From: Trichocoleus sp. FACHB-46
Lineage (GTDB): Bacteria > Cyanobacteriota > Cyanobacteriia > FACHB-46
Assembly: GCF_014695385.1 (NCBI RefSeq)
Contig: NZ_JACJOD010000030.1
Coordinates: 62,001 to 126,000 of the forward strand
Direction of reading: 5' to 3'
DNA: 64,000 nucleotides
Under the pieces are notes generated by a model that saw nothing but the letters and a program-made list of their open reading frames with translations, had not been told where the DNA came from and searched no databases. The first letter of the stretch is position 1. Each line of letters opens with the position of its first letter. This document shows positions 7,376-16,604 of this stretch, in pieces. The translations under genes were made by a program, and so were the position numbers.

Positions 7376-8386
7376 TTATAAGGGCAAAGCATACCCCAAG
7401 GCTGATTTTGCCTGGTTCAGGGTTTGGTTGGCGATCGCGGCGGCGGCTTCCTGGCCTTGGCGCAGCACCGATTCCAAATAGCCCTTGTCCGCCATGATGT
7501 CGTTGTATTTGTCTTGGATGGGCTGAAGAGCGCTAATCGTAGTTTCAGTCAATAAAGGCTTGAACTGGCCCCAACCCATATCTTGACACTCCGTTGTTAC
7601 CTCAGCTTTAGTTTTGCCTGACATGAGCATATAAAGCGTCAGCAAGTTGTTACACTCAGGTCGCTCTGGGTTGTCAAACTCCAACCCTCTGACCGGGTCA
7701 GTTTTGCAGCGCTTAATCTTGCTTTGGATCTGCTCAGGCGCATCTAAAACATTGATCCGACTCAAGTCTGAAGGATCAGATTTAGACATTTTGCGAGTGC
7801 CGTCGGTCAAGCTCATGACTCGTGCACCTGCCGCCCGAATCAATGGCTCTGGTAGCTTAAAGGTCGGAGATTTGTCTTTACAAAACTGATGGTTAAACCG
7901 TGCAGCAATATCGCGAGTTAGCTCTAAGTGCTGCTTTTGGTCTTCTCCCACTGGAACCTTGTCAGCTTGGTAGAGCAAAATATCGGCAGCCATCAGCACC
8001 GGATAGTCAAGCAAACCTACATTGACATTCTCGCCTTGCCGCACCGCTTTTTCCTTGAACTGAATCATGTCTTCGAGCCAGTTCAGGGGTGTGATGCAGT
8101 TCAGTAGCCAAGTTAACTCACTGTGAGCGGGAACGTGGGACTGCACGAAGATGTGGGCGTGCTGCAAGTCGATGCCACAAGCCAAATAGATAGCTGCGAT
8201 CGCGTAGGTGTCAGCCGCTAGCGTGGCTGGATTGTGGGGTGCAGTAATGGCATGGAGATCGACGACACAGAAAAAATTTTCGTATTGGCTTTGGCCTTCC
8301 ACCCAATTGCGAATGGCTCCCAAGTAGTTACCTAAGTGGAGATTGCCCGTTGGTTGAATGCCAGAAAGAACCCGCTGCTTAGCCAT
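7376..8386 (-). CDS. trpS: Tryptophanyl-tRNA synthetase
   Basis: This class Ic synthetase charges tRNA-Trp. The 336-residue protein begins MAKQRVLSGIQPTGNLHLGN, which includes the HIGH-type signature PTGNLHLGNYLGA. It also shows VGEDQKQHLELTRDIAARFN and the KMSKS loop in MSLTDGTRKMSKSDPSD. Its length matches bacterial TrpRS. The ATG complementary to 8384-8386 is the family start; upstream in-frame codons to 8428 are not conserved-looking. Confidence 0.96.
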   Translation of the reverse strand: MAKQRVLSGIQPTGNLHLGNYLGAIRNWVEGQSQYENFFCVVDLHAITAPHNPATLAADTYAIAAIYLACGIDLQHAHIFVQSHVPAHSELTWLLNCITPLNWLEDMIQFKEKAVRQGENVNVGLLDYPVLMAADILLYQADKVPVGEDQKQHLELTRDIAARFNHQFCKDKSPTFKLPEPLIRAAGARVMSLTDGTRKMSKSDPSDLSRINVLDAPEQIQSKIKRCKTDPVRGLEFDNPERPECNNLLTLYMLMSGKTKAEVTTECQDMGWGQFKPLLTETTISALQPIQDKYNDIMADKGYLESVLRQGQEAAAAIANQTLNQAKSALGYALPL

Positions 8387-8754
8387 AATTTTCAAATGAT
8401 CACATGCCAAAGCTGTCCTAGAGCGCAAGCAAGGCCCAATTGCTGCTGTTAGTCACAGTTGTCTATGTCAAAAGCAGGGACAGTCTAAAACCAGAGTAAA
8501 GCTTTACGATGCAAAGATTAACTTTTCTTTATGTAAAATCAAAGATGATTACAAAGCCTGGGTTCTGAAATTATCAAAGTTATCTATCTCTAAGACTCTT
8601 CAGTCCTTCCCAATTATGGCGCAGTCTGATCAGAATCCGGTGGACCAAGTCAAGGCTTGCCTGTCTCTTTCCCACGACCTCCCCAATAAGCACAGTAGAG
8701 AACAGTAGCAGCAGGTTGTACAGTCTATTCATTCATGCTTTTCACCTGCTCATC
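8387..8754. other. Gap between trpS and the metal permease
   Basis: No confident gene. It holds the trpS promoter region on the minus strand. On the plus strand a 30-codon reading frame, 8616-8708 (MAQSDQNPVDQVKACLSLSH...), stops 46 bp before the permease ATG. It resembles no family I know and has no clear ribosome binding site. No obvious Zur or Fur palindrome was found. Confidence 0.5.
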
Positions 8755-9630
8755 ATGCTCCTAGACTGTCTACCTTGGCTTCAGGTTGACCAGTTTGCGG
8801 TCACGCAACCCCAACAACTTCTTGATCTCCTACAATTTCCTTTCATGCAACGGGCGATCGCAGGTGGGATTCTCATGGGTGTGTTGGGTGGGCTACTGGG
8901 TTGCTTTGTCACACTGCGGCAGTTGTCATTCTTTAGTCATGCAGTCGGCCATGCGGCTTTAGTAGGGGTGGCTTTAGGCGTTTTGCTCCAGCTCAATCCC
9001 ACCTGGATGTTGCTCCCTTTTACCCTGTTGTTTGGTCTAGCAGTGCTCTACCTGATTGACCAAACCGATTTGTGGAGTGACAACATCCTCAGCATTGTGC
9101 TCTCAGGCGCTTTAGCGATCGGGGTGATTTTGACTAGCTTTATTCAAGGCTACCGAGGCAACTTAATGGGGGTGTTGTTTGGTGACATCCTAGCCATCAA
9201 CCGTACTGACCTACTGCTGACGCTGTTGTTGTTGATTGTCAGTGCTGTTTTTTTACTATCGACGCTACGACAACAAATTTTGCTAACTCTGAATCAAGCA
9301 GTGGCGCAAGTGCAAGGGATTCCAGTCCAACTGCATCGCTATTTGTTTGTAGTCTTGCTGTCTTTGGCAGTTGCCGTTTCCATCAAAGCGATCGGAATTT
9401 TGCTAGTGAATGCCTTTCTGGTCATTCCAGCCTCAACTGCCAAACTGCTGAGTCAAAGGTTCACTCGGTTCTTGCTGCTATCGGTAGCGATCGGAGCACT
9501 GAGCAGCATTTTGGGCATGTTGGTGTCTGGAGCACTGAATTTTGCTTCTGGCCCTAGTATTGTGTTAGTTCAGTTTGTCCTCTTTCTGCTTGTACTCAGC
9601 TTGACCAAGCTGAAAGCATTGCCAACATGA
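8755..9630 (+). CDS. Zn/Mn-type metal ABC transporter permease (ZnuB/MntB family)
   Basis: A 291-residue inner-membrane protein with about eight hydrophobic helices. It carries typical ABC-3 family blocks: FPFMQRAIAGGILMGVLGGL, LRQLSFFSHAVGHAALVGVA, LVVNAFLVIPAS-like text (ILLVNAFLVIPASTAKLL) and SGALNFASGPSIVLVQ. The family imports Zn2+ or Mn2+ with a periplasmic binding protein and an ATPase. Neither partner gene is adjacent, which is unusual because they normally form one operon. I chose ATG 8755; the frame is open to a TTG at 8716 and a shorter start at 8846 is possible. Confidence 0.85.
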   Translation: MLLDCLPWLQVDQFAVTQPQQLLDLLQFPFMQRAIAGGILMGVLGGLLGCFVTLRQLSFFSHAVGHAALVGVALGVLLQLNPTWMLLPFTLLFGLAVLYLIDQTDLWSDNILSIVLSGALAIGVILTSFIQGYRGNLMGVLFGDILAINRTDLLLTLLLLIVSAVFLLSTLRQQILLTLNQAVAQVQGIPVQLHRYLFVVLLSLAVAVSIKAIGILLVNAFLVIPASTAKLLSQRFTRFLLLSVAIGALSSILGMLVSGALNFASGPSIVLVQFVLFLLVLSLTKLKALPT

Positions 9631-9912
9631 GTCATAGCATTTTCTAGCCTAGGGATTATGCAGCAATTTCCTGATTGTGACTTGAGGAATCGTAAAGATC
9701 TAAAAGTGTTTGAGATTTAGCGAGATCGAATTTCTTTCAGCCTCCAAGGCTTGGTAAGCGGGGCGCATGTCTTACTTCTCCCTGCATTTTGACTAAAGAG
9801 GGGTTGAGTTGGAAAATAATTCATATTTTCGTCAACTTTTTATCCCGGAGTGTGGCAAACTCGGCGATAACGTCCTTAAGCAGCTTCAATCTCCCTAATC
9901 TCTAAACTGACT

Positions 9913-11091
9913 GTGCAATTAAAGTACGCGCTGGTTCATGAATGGTTGACGCCAAAAGCAACAGGTGGCTCGGAACTAGTCGTGCAGGAGATTTTGCAGC
10001 ATATCGATGCAGATCCCTACGCCCTAATTGATTTCGAATCCACAAATCCAGAGAGCTATTTGTTTAAGCGTCAGATTGGCACGACTTTTTTGCAGTATTT
10101 TCCGGGGGCTCGCGGGGGTGTGCAGAAATATTTGCCCTTGTTGCCTTTGGCGATCGAGCAAATAGATTTGCGTCCGTATGACGTGATTCTTTCTTCTTCC
10201 CACGCGGTGGCGAAAGGAGTCTTGACGGGGCCACATCAGTTGCACATTTGTTACTGCCATACTCCCATGCGCTATGCCTGGGATTTAACCTTTGACTATT
10301 TGCGCAGCAGTGCCTTGGGGCGTGGGGTCTTAGGCTGGGTAACACGTTGGCTGCTGCACTATCTGCGGCAATGGGATGTCTTATCTGCGAATCGGGTAGA
10401 TTATTTCATTGCCAATTCGCAAAATACAGCCCGTCGCATTTGGCGCTACTATCGGCGACCCGCCACGGTAATTTATCCGCCTGTGCATACGGAGCGATTT
10501 CCTTTTCAAGCTCAGAAGCAAGATTTTTACCTCACAGTTTCTCGCTTGGTGAGCTACAAAAAAACTTCGCTGATTGTGCGTGCTTTTAATCAGTCAGGGC
10601 GATCGCTGGTGGTGATTGGCAGCGGTCCAGAACTGCAAGAGCTACGCAAAATCGCTAAACCAAATATCCAAATACTAGGATGGCAACCAGATGCCGTAGT
10701 AGCAAAATATATGGCTGAAGCGAAGGCGTTTGTTTACGCGGCCCATGAAGATTTTGGTATCGCTCCCGTAGAAGCTCAAGCCTGTGGTACTCCTGTGATT
10801 GCTTATGGAGCAGGAGGAGCTTTGGAAACGGTGCGAGATGTGCGTCAGTACTCGGATACTGCTACAGGAGTTTTGTTCTCAACTCAATCGGAGGTGGCTT
10901 TAATTGAAGCAGTGGAGTATTTTGAAACTCATGCCCAAGCGTTTAATCCTGAGGTGGTGCGATCGCATGCCCTAACCTTTGACGCTAAAGCGTTTGCGCG
11001 ACAATATCTCAGTTTTGTGGAACACTGCTGCCAAGAATTTAGGTCTAGCAATCCCAGTGAAGTACTGGCTTTTAGGCCTAAATTGCCGTAG
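9913..11091 (+). CDS. GT4-family glycosyltransferase
   Basis: A 392-residue GT-B-fold enzyme that probably adds a sugar to a lipid-linked exopolysaccharide repeat unit at the cytoplasmic face of the membrane. It begins QLKYALVHEWLTPKATGGSE, with the Gly-Gly loop of the acceptor-side domain. The C-terminal donor domain has YLTVSRLVSYKKTSLIVRAF, LVVIGSGPEL and the E-x7-E motif EDFGIAPVEAQACGTPVIA. The start is a GTG at 9913. A sugar-transferase gene follows after 64 bp, then gmd and fcl, so the donor may be GDP-mannose or GDP-fucose. The 9631-9912 gap holds its promoter. Confidence 0.88.
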   Translation: MQLKYALVHEWLTPKATGGSELVVQEILQHIDADPYALIDFESTNPESYLFKRQIGTTFLQYFPGARGGVQKYLPLLPLAIEQIDLRPYDVILSSSHAVAKGVLTGPHQLHICYCHTPMRYAWDLTFDYLRSSALGRGVLGWVTRWLLHYLRQWDVLSANRVDYFIANSQNTARRIWRYYRRPATVIYPPVHTERFPFQAQKQDFYLTVSRLVSYKKTSLIVRAFNQSGRSLVVIGSGPELQELRKIAKPNIQILGWQPDAVVAKYMAEAKAFVYAAHEDFGIAPVEAQACGTPVIAYGAGGALETVRDVRQYSDTATGVLFSTQSEVALIEAVEYFETHAQAFNPEVVRSHALTFDAKAFARQYLSFVEHCCQEFRSSNPSEVLAFRPKLP

Positions 11092-11155
11092 AAGCTGTTT
11101 CTGGCTTTATGATCAGGACTGTGTGTGGTGTGAGTTTGTGAGTTGAAGGAGTACA

Positions 11156-11860
11156 ATGACTGCCGAAAGTCAACTTATCTCCGGCAAGACAATTCGGGCT
11201 ATTTTCAAGCGGGGCTTGCCGCCAGTCACGTTAGTTAATCTAGACGGAGAGTTTTCCAAGCGGTTGTTTGATATTGGATTTTCGCTTGCGGTTTTGATTT
11301 TGTTCTCTCCGGTTTATTTGCTCCTGGTCCTGTTGATTGCCTTTAGCTCTCCAGGGCCGATTTTTTATGTGCAAGAACGGATTGGCAAAAATCGTCAACC
11401 TTTTGGTTGCATCAAATTCAGAACGATGGTCGAAAACGCTGACGAAGTACTACTTAAGTTGTTGGAAACCTCTCCTGATGCTCGGCAAGAATTTGAAGAA
11501 AACTTCAAACTGAAATACGATCCTCGGATTACCTGGATTGGTCGGTTCTTGCGAGTCACCAGCTTGGATGAGTTCCCCCAATTTTGGAATGTGCTTAAAG
11601 GTGACATGAGCGTCGTAGGTCCTCGGCCTCTTGTCGAGGAAGAATTGCCAAGGTACGGCAGATATATGGACCGGATTTTGACGATTCAACCTGGAATCAC
11701 AGGCTTGTGGCAAGTTTCTGGACGCAATGATATTCCTTACCATCGACGGGTCTTGATGGACCTTTATTACGTTAACTGCCGCAGTTTTTCGATGGACCTA
11801 TGGTTGATTGTTAAAACAATTGGCGTTGTGGTCTTTCCCAGTAAAAATGGTGCTTATTGA
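11156..11860 (+). CDS. Polyprenyl-phosphate sugar-1-phosphate transferase
   Basis: A 234-residue member of the bacterial sugar-transferase family (WbaP/PglC catalytic domain). It would start an exopolysaccharide unit by loading a sugar-1-phosphate onto undecaprenyl phosphate. A re-entrant membrane helix (FDIGFSLAVLILFSPVYLLL) precedes the catalytic core: SPGPIFYVQERIGKNRQPF, IKFRTMVENADE, RVTSLDEFPQFWNVLKGDMS and VGPRPLVEEE. It lacks the four-helix N-terminus of full-length WbaP, so it is the short catalytic form. The start is supported by an AAGGAG about 10 nt upstream of ATG 11156. Confidence 0.92.
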   Translation: MTAESQLISGKTIRAIFKRGLPPVTLVNLDGEFSKRLFDIGFSLAVLILFSPVYLLLVLLIAFSSPGPIFYVQERIGKNRQPFGCIKFRTMVENADEVLLKLLETSPDARQEFEENFKLKYDPRITWIGRFLRVTSLDEFPQFWNVLKGDMSVVGPRPLVEEELPRYGRYMDRILTIQPGITGLWQVSGRNDIPYHRRVLMDLYYVNCRSFSMDLWLIVKTIGVVVFPSKNGAY

Positions 11861-12220
11861 AGCTCATCTCTCACTTGGAGAGGGAAACTTCATTTGTTTT
11901 TGTGTCCAATTATACGGTATTGACTGATTAGCGTCTTCTGGAAGCGATAGCTGTAATCTTTGACAAAAATATACAGAGGCTACAAATTCTTTGCAGACAC
12001 TACATAGTTTTTTGATGTTTTGTTGAGAGTTTCAGGCTAACGTATGGATTGACTCTTAACAAAAATGGGATGTATAGAGGTGTAGCGGCTAGGCACAAGC
12101 TTGAAATTGCATCTGTCTGCTCCAGACTCTCAGGGGAATTGCTTGGAGTTGTGACTAGCTTAAACCGCTAAAACTTATGTTTCCCCAGCCCCCATGTCAG
12201 CCACAGAAGGAACTTTTCAA
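11861..12220. other. Gap between sugar transferase and gmd
   Basis: No gene is seen. It holds the gmd promoter (12049-12078) and A+T-rich sequence. An ATG at 12194 is in frame with gmd but is probably not the start. Confidence 0.5.
12049..12078 (+). promoter_or_regulatory. Sigma-70-type promoter for gmd-fcl
   Basis: TTGACT (12049-12054) and TATAGA (12073-12078) are separated by 18 bp. This predicts transcription from about 12085 and a leader of roughly 135 nt before gmd. Confidence 0.5.
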
Positions 12221-13294
12221 ATGACCCAACGGAAGCGAGCGCTAATCACAGGTATTACAGGTCAAGATGGCTCTTACCTCAGCGAATTGCTGTTAGAAAA
12301 GGGTTATGAAGTTCATGGCATTATCCGACGAACTTCAACTTTTAATACAGACCGCATTGACCACGTATACGAAGACCCTCATAAAGAGGGAGCGCGTTTG
12401 TTTCTGCACTACGGCGACTTAACGGATGGGACAACGTTGCGCCGCATCCTAGAAGAAGTGCAGCCGCAAGAAATTTATAACTTGGGGGCTCAGTCGCATG
12501 TGCGAGTCAGTTTTGACTCACCTGAGTACACCGCAGATGCAGTAGGGATGGGCACACTCAGACTGCTGGAAGCTATCCGTGACTACCAACATCGAACTGG
12601 CTTAGAAGTGCGGTTTTACCAGGCAGGTTCCTCAGAGATGTTTGGCAAGGTGCAGGAAGTACCTCAAACCGAAACCACACCCTTCTATCCTCGTAGTCCC
12701 TACGCCTGCGCTAAGGTCTATGCTCATTGGCAGACTGTAAACTACCGGGAATCTTACGGCATGTTTGCGTCCAACGGGATTTTGTTCAACCATGAGTCTC
12801 CGCGTCGGGGTGAAACCTTCGTCACTCGCAAAATTACCCGGGCGATCGCGCGAATTGTGGCGGGCAAGCAGAAGAAGATCTACTTGGGCAACTTAGATTC
12901 CAAGCGAGACTGGGGATACGCCAAAGATTATGTGCGGGCAATGTGGTTGATGCTGCAACAAGATCAACCCGATGACTATGTAGTGGCAACAGGTGAAACG
13001 CACTCAATCAGTGAGTTTTTAGATTTGTCCTTTAAGTGTGTCAACCTGGATTGGAACGACTACGTTGAGTTTGACGAGCGTTACCTACGTCCCGCAGAAG
13101 TTGATCTGCTGATTGGAGATCCTGCTAAAGCCAAGCAGAAGCTGGGTTGGGAACCCTCTGTGACTTTTGAGCAGCTTGTCGCCATCATGGTGGAAGCTGA
13201 TTTGCAAGCCTTGGGACTTACTATGGAAAATGGTAGAGGTGCGTCTTTGGAACACGCTACCATTCGCCACGAAGTCAGCAATGTAATGAGCTAA
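12221..13294 (+). CDS. gmd: GDP-mannose 4,6-dehydratase
   Basis: It converts GDP-D-mannose to GDP-4-keto-6-deoxy-D-mannose, the first step to GDP-L-fucose. The short-chain dehydrogenase fold shows the NADP-binding start [19 protein letters not shown], then [15 protein letters not shown], the family-typical [18 protein letters not shown], and the catalytic YxxxK in [29 protein letters not shown] is the conserved nucleotide-sugar block. I place the start at ATG 12221, with AGAAGGAA 8 nt upstream, giving 357 residues; ATG 12194 would add nine residues. fcl follows after 43 bp. Confidence 0.96.
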   Translation: MTQRKRALITGITGQDGSYLSELLLEKGYEVHGIIRRTSTFNTDRIDHVYEDPHKEGARLFLHYGDLTDGTTLRRILEEVQPQEIYNLGAQSHVRVSFDSPEYTADAVGMGTLRLLEAIRDYQHRTGLEVRFYQAGSSEMFGKVQEVPQTETTPFYPRSPYACAKVYAHWQTVNYRESYGMFASNGILFNHESPRRGETFVTRKITRAIARIVAGKQKKIYLGNLDSKRDWGYAKDYVRAMWLMLQQDQPDDYVVATGETHSISEFLDLSFKCVNLDWNDYVEFDERYLRPAEVDLLIGDPAKAKQKLGWEPSVTFEQLVAIMVEADLQALGLTMENGRGASLEHATIRHEVSNVMS

Positions 13295-13301
13295 TCTCTG
13301 A

Positions 13302-14279
<978 letters not shown>

Positions 14280-14300
14280 GCCACAGTCTAGACATCATCT

Positions 14301-14366
14301 GTAGGGGTGGGTTTTGTAGTTCAGGTATCGCGATAATGCGAACACTGCTGCTAAACCCACCCCTAC
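14301..14366. repeat. 14-bp perfect inverted repeat, dispersed-repeat type
   Basis: GTAGGGGTGGGTTT (14301-14314) is perfectly repeated in inverse as AAACCCACCCCTAC (14353-14366) with a 38-bp spacer. Sequences of the form GTAGGGG(C/T)GGGTTT are common palindromic dispersed repeats in cyanobacterial genomes. It lies between the convergent fcl and gdhA genes. Confidence 0.6.
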
Positions 14367-14402
14367 GTTCATTGCGACTCATATAAACAATGAGAGACAG
14401 AA

Positions 14403-14445
14403 AGCGATCGCCATCTTCCCCTCAAATCAGGTAATGGCGATCGCT
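14403..14445. terminator. HIP1-cored hairpin between convergent fcl and gdhA
   Basis: AGCGATCGCCAT (14403-14414) pairs with ATGGCGATCGCT (14434-14445) over 19 bp, followed by AAAAC. Each arm holds a GCGATCGC octamer. Its position, 36 bp past the gdhA stop and downstream of fcl, suggests a bidirectional 3' element. There is no strong T-run. Confidence 0.4.
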
Positions 14446-14480
14446 AAAACCTCAATCCTTTAACTAGTGGGGATAGAGAA

Positions 14481-15770
14481 TTAGGGATAGAGACCGCGAT
14501 CGCTGACAGCTTGGGCCACACGACCCACAGCCAGAGTATAGGCTGCTAAGCGAAGTGGAACTTGGCGGTTTTGGGATTGCTGCAAGACACGCTGGAAGGC
14601 ATACACCATCAAGCTTTCCATTTCGCGGTTTACTCGTTCTTCGTCCCAGAAGACATAGGAAAGCCCCTGCACCCATTCCAGGTAACTCACGACGACTCCA
14701 CCTGCGTTAGCGAGAATATCAGGAAATACCGTAACACCTCTCGCTTCCAGGGCTTGATCTGCGGCTAATGTCACTGGGCCATTGGCTGCTTCTACGATGA
14801 TCTGAGCCTTGACTTGAGCGACATTAGCTTCAGTAATTTGGTTTTCTAAAGCGGCTGGAATCAAGACATCGCAGGGAAGGAGCAAGAGATCGTCATTGCT
14901 AATCGGCATGGAACCGGGAAATCCAACTAAGCTCTTATGGTTTTCGGCAGCATAGGCTAGCAAGGCTGGAATATCCAGGCCAGCGTCAGCAAACAGACCG
15001 TTGGTACTGGTGGAGACAGCCAAAATTCTAGCGCCAGCTTCGTATAGCAACTGGGCGGCGGATCGGCCAACATTACCAAATCCTTGGATGACAATCCGGG
15101 CACCTGCCAAAGACTTGCCCTGAGCTGCTAGCGCCTCCCGGACTGTGATCATTACGCCTCGACCTGTAGCCATTTCTCGTCCGCGAGAACCGCCAATTGA
15201 GATCGGTTTGCCTGTCACTACTCCAGGTACAGCGTGGCCCACGTTCATGGAGTAGGTGTCCATCATCCAGGCCATTTCTCGTGCGGAGGTGCCAACATCG
15301 GGCGCAGGAATATCTACAGAGGGCCCAATATCTTTGATTAACTCGTTGGTGTAGCGGCGAGTAATTCGTTCTAGCTCACTCACACTGTAATCGTTAGGAT
15401 TAATGGCAATTCCCCCTTTCGCACCTCCATAAGGAATGCCCAAGAGGGCACACTTCCAGGTCATCAGCATGGCTAGAGCCGAAACTTCCCGTAAAGTCAC
15501 GGCGGGATGATAGCGTGTACCGCCTTTATAGGGACCGAGGACATCACAGTGCTGAACTCGGTGCCCTGCCAAAACTTGTACAGTACCGTTATCCAGTTTG
15601 ATGGGGATCGAGACGGTGACGACTTTACGAGGATGGCTCAAGATAGCTTGTAAACCAGCATCTAGTTGAAGTTCTCTAGCGGCTTCGTCCAAATAGCTAC
15701 AGGTTTGATCTAAGGGACAAATGTGGGCAGGTGAAGCAGGTTCTAGAGGCAGGAGTGATGGTGAACCCAT
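14481..15770 (-). CDS. gdhA: Glutamate dehydrogenase (Glu/Leu/Phe/Val family)
   Basis: It interconverts 2-oxoglutarate + NH4+ and glutamate with NAD(P)H. The 429-residue length is typical of the hexameric enzyme. Visible motifs are YKGGTRYHP, the catalytic-lysine block GIPYGGAKGGIAINP, DIPAPDVGTSAREMAWMMD, and the Rossmann-fold ARIVIQGFGNVGRSAAQLL. The C-terminal half has FPDILANAGGVVVSYLEWVQ. Substrate specificity (Glu versus Leu or Phe) cannot be read with certainty, but the sequence resembles GDH. It stands alone and is divergent from the DUF924 gene. Confidence 0.9.
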   Translation of the reverse strand: MGSPSLLPLEPASPAHICPLDQTCSYLDEAARELQLDAGLQAILSHPRKVVTVSIPIKLDNGTVQVLAGHRVQHCDVLGPYKGGTRYHPAVTLREVSALAMLMTWKCALLGIPYGGAKGGIAINPNDYSVSELERITRRYTNELIKDIGPSVDIPAPDVGTSAREMAWMMDTYSMNVGHAVPGVVTGKPISIGGSRGREMATGRGVMITVREALAAQGKSLAGARIVIQGFGNVGRSAAQLLYEAGARILAVSTSTNGLFADAGLDIPALLAYAAENHKSLVGFPGSMPISNDDLLLLPCDVLIPAALENQITEANVAQVKAQIIVEAANGPVTLAADQALEARGVTVFPDILANAGGVVVSYLEWVQGLSYVFWDEERVNREMESLMVYAFQRVLQQSQNRQVPLRLAAYTLAVGRVAQAVSDRGLYP

Positions 15771-15979
15771 AACATTACTCTCACAATCGCAGTCTCTCTG
15801 CGAACTGGGTATCTATCCGTAGCCTAGCCTTCTGAATGAGGATCACTCTGGATTTTGGTAAAATTCGTTACATTTTCCCTGGAGCAAAAGTGATAAGTGG
15901 TGGCTACCAAAACATAGGTGGTAGCGATCGCTAGAATTTTGATTAGGACAAGTTTGGGAAAGCCACAAAAATAGGCAGC

Positions 15980-16555
15980 ATGTTACGCATTGAGCAAATC
16001 CTAAATTTCTGGTTTGGCATTCCAGAATCAAGTAGTTATGGCAAGAGTCGCAAGATTTGGTTCGTAAAAGACCCAAATTTTGATCGAGACATCAGCGATC
16101 GCTTTCTATCCAACTACGAAGCAGCCGTGGCTGGTCACTACAATGGTTGGACAGCTTCCCCTGATGGTTGCTTGGCGTTGATTTTGTTGTTCGATCAGTT
16201 TCCGCGCCATATCTTTCGGGGCGATCGCCGAGCTTATGCTACGGATGCTCAAGCTTTAATCACGGCTCAGCAAGTGATCGCGCAGGACTTTGACCAAGCT
16301 TTGTTGCCTGTGCAGCGGATGTTTATTTACTTACCTTTTGAGCACAGTGAGAATTTAGAACATCAGCGCTTATCAGTAGAACTGTTTCGGGAGTTGAGTG
16401 ACGATCCAGATGCTGGTGATATGTTTCCCTATGCGGTTCGCCATAAAGAAATTATTGAACGATTTGGGCGCTTTCCCCATCGCAATCAAATTTTGGGCCG
16501 TACGACAACTCCTGAAGAAGCGGAGTTCTTGAAGCAACCGGGTTCATCGTTTTAA
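15980..16555 (+). CDS. DUF924 family protein
   Basis: A 191-residue soluble protein with the DUF924 hallmarks: an IEQILNFWFG start, KIWFVKDPNFDRDISDRF, CLALILLFDQFPRHIFRGDR and FIYLPFEHSENLEHQRLS, ending VRHKEIIERFGRFPHRN. The family has a tetratricopeptide-like helical fold; its biochemical role is unknown. It is followed 49 bp later by recD2 on the same strand and may be co-transcribed. Confidence 0.85.
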   Translation: MLRIEQILNFWFGIPESSSYGKSRKIWFVKDPNFDRDISDRFLSNYEAAVAGHYNGWTASPDGCLALILLFDQFPRHIFRGDRRAYATDAQALITAQQVIAQDFDQALLPVQRMFIYLPFEHSENLEHQRLSVELFRELSDDPDAGDMFPYAVRHKEIIERFGRFPHRNQILGRTTTPEEAEFLKQPGSSF

Positions 16556-16604
16556 GTGTTTGAAATTTTGATTTGGTAGCTGTTGACAAGGTTATCGGGT
16601 TACT

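Noticed and set aside
8616-8708. 30-codon frame before the metal permease
   Set aside because: No ribosome binding site and no recognisable family; noted in the gap entry but not called a gene.
10064-10345. 93-codon minus-strand frame inside the GT4 gene
   Set aside because: Antisense to a clear glycosyltransferase, with no protein-like features.
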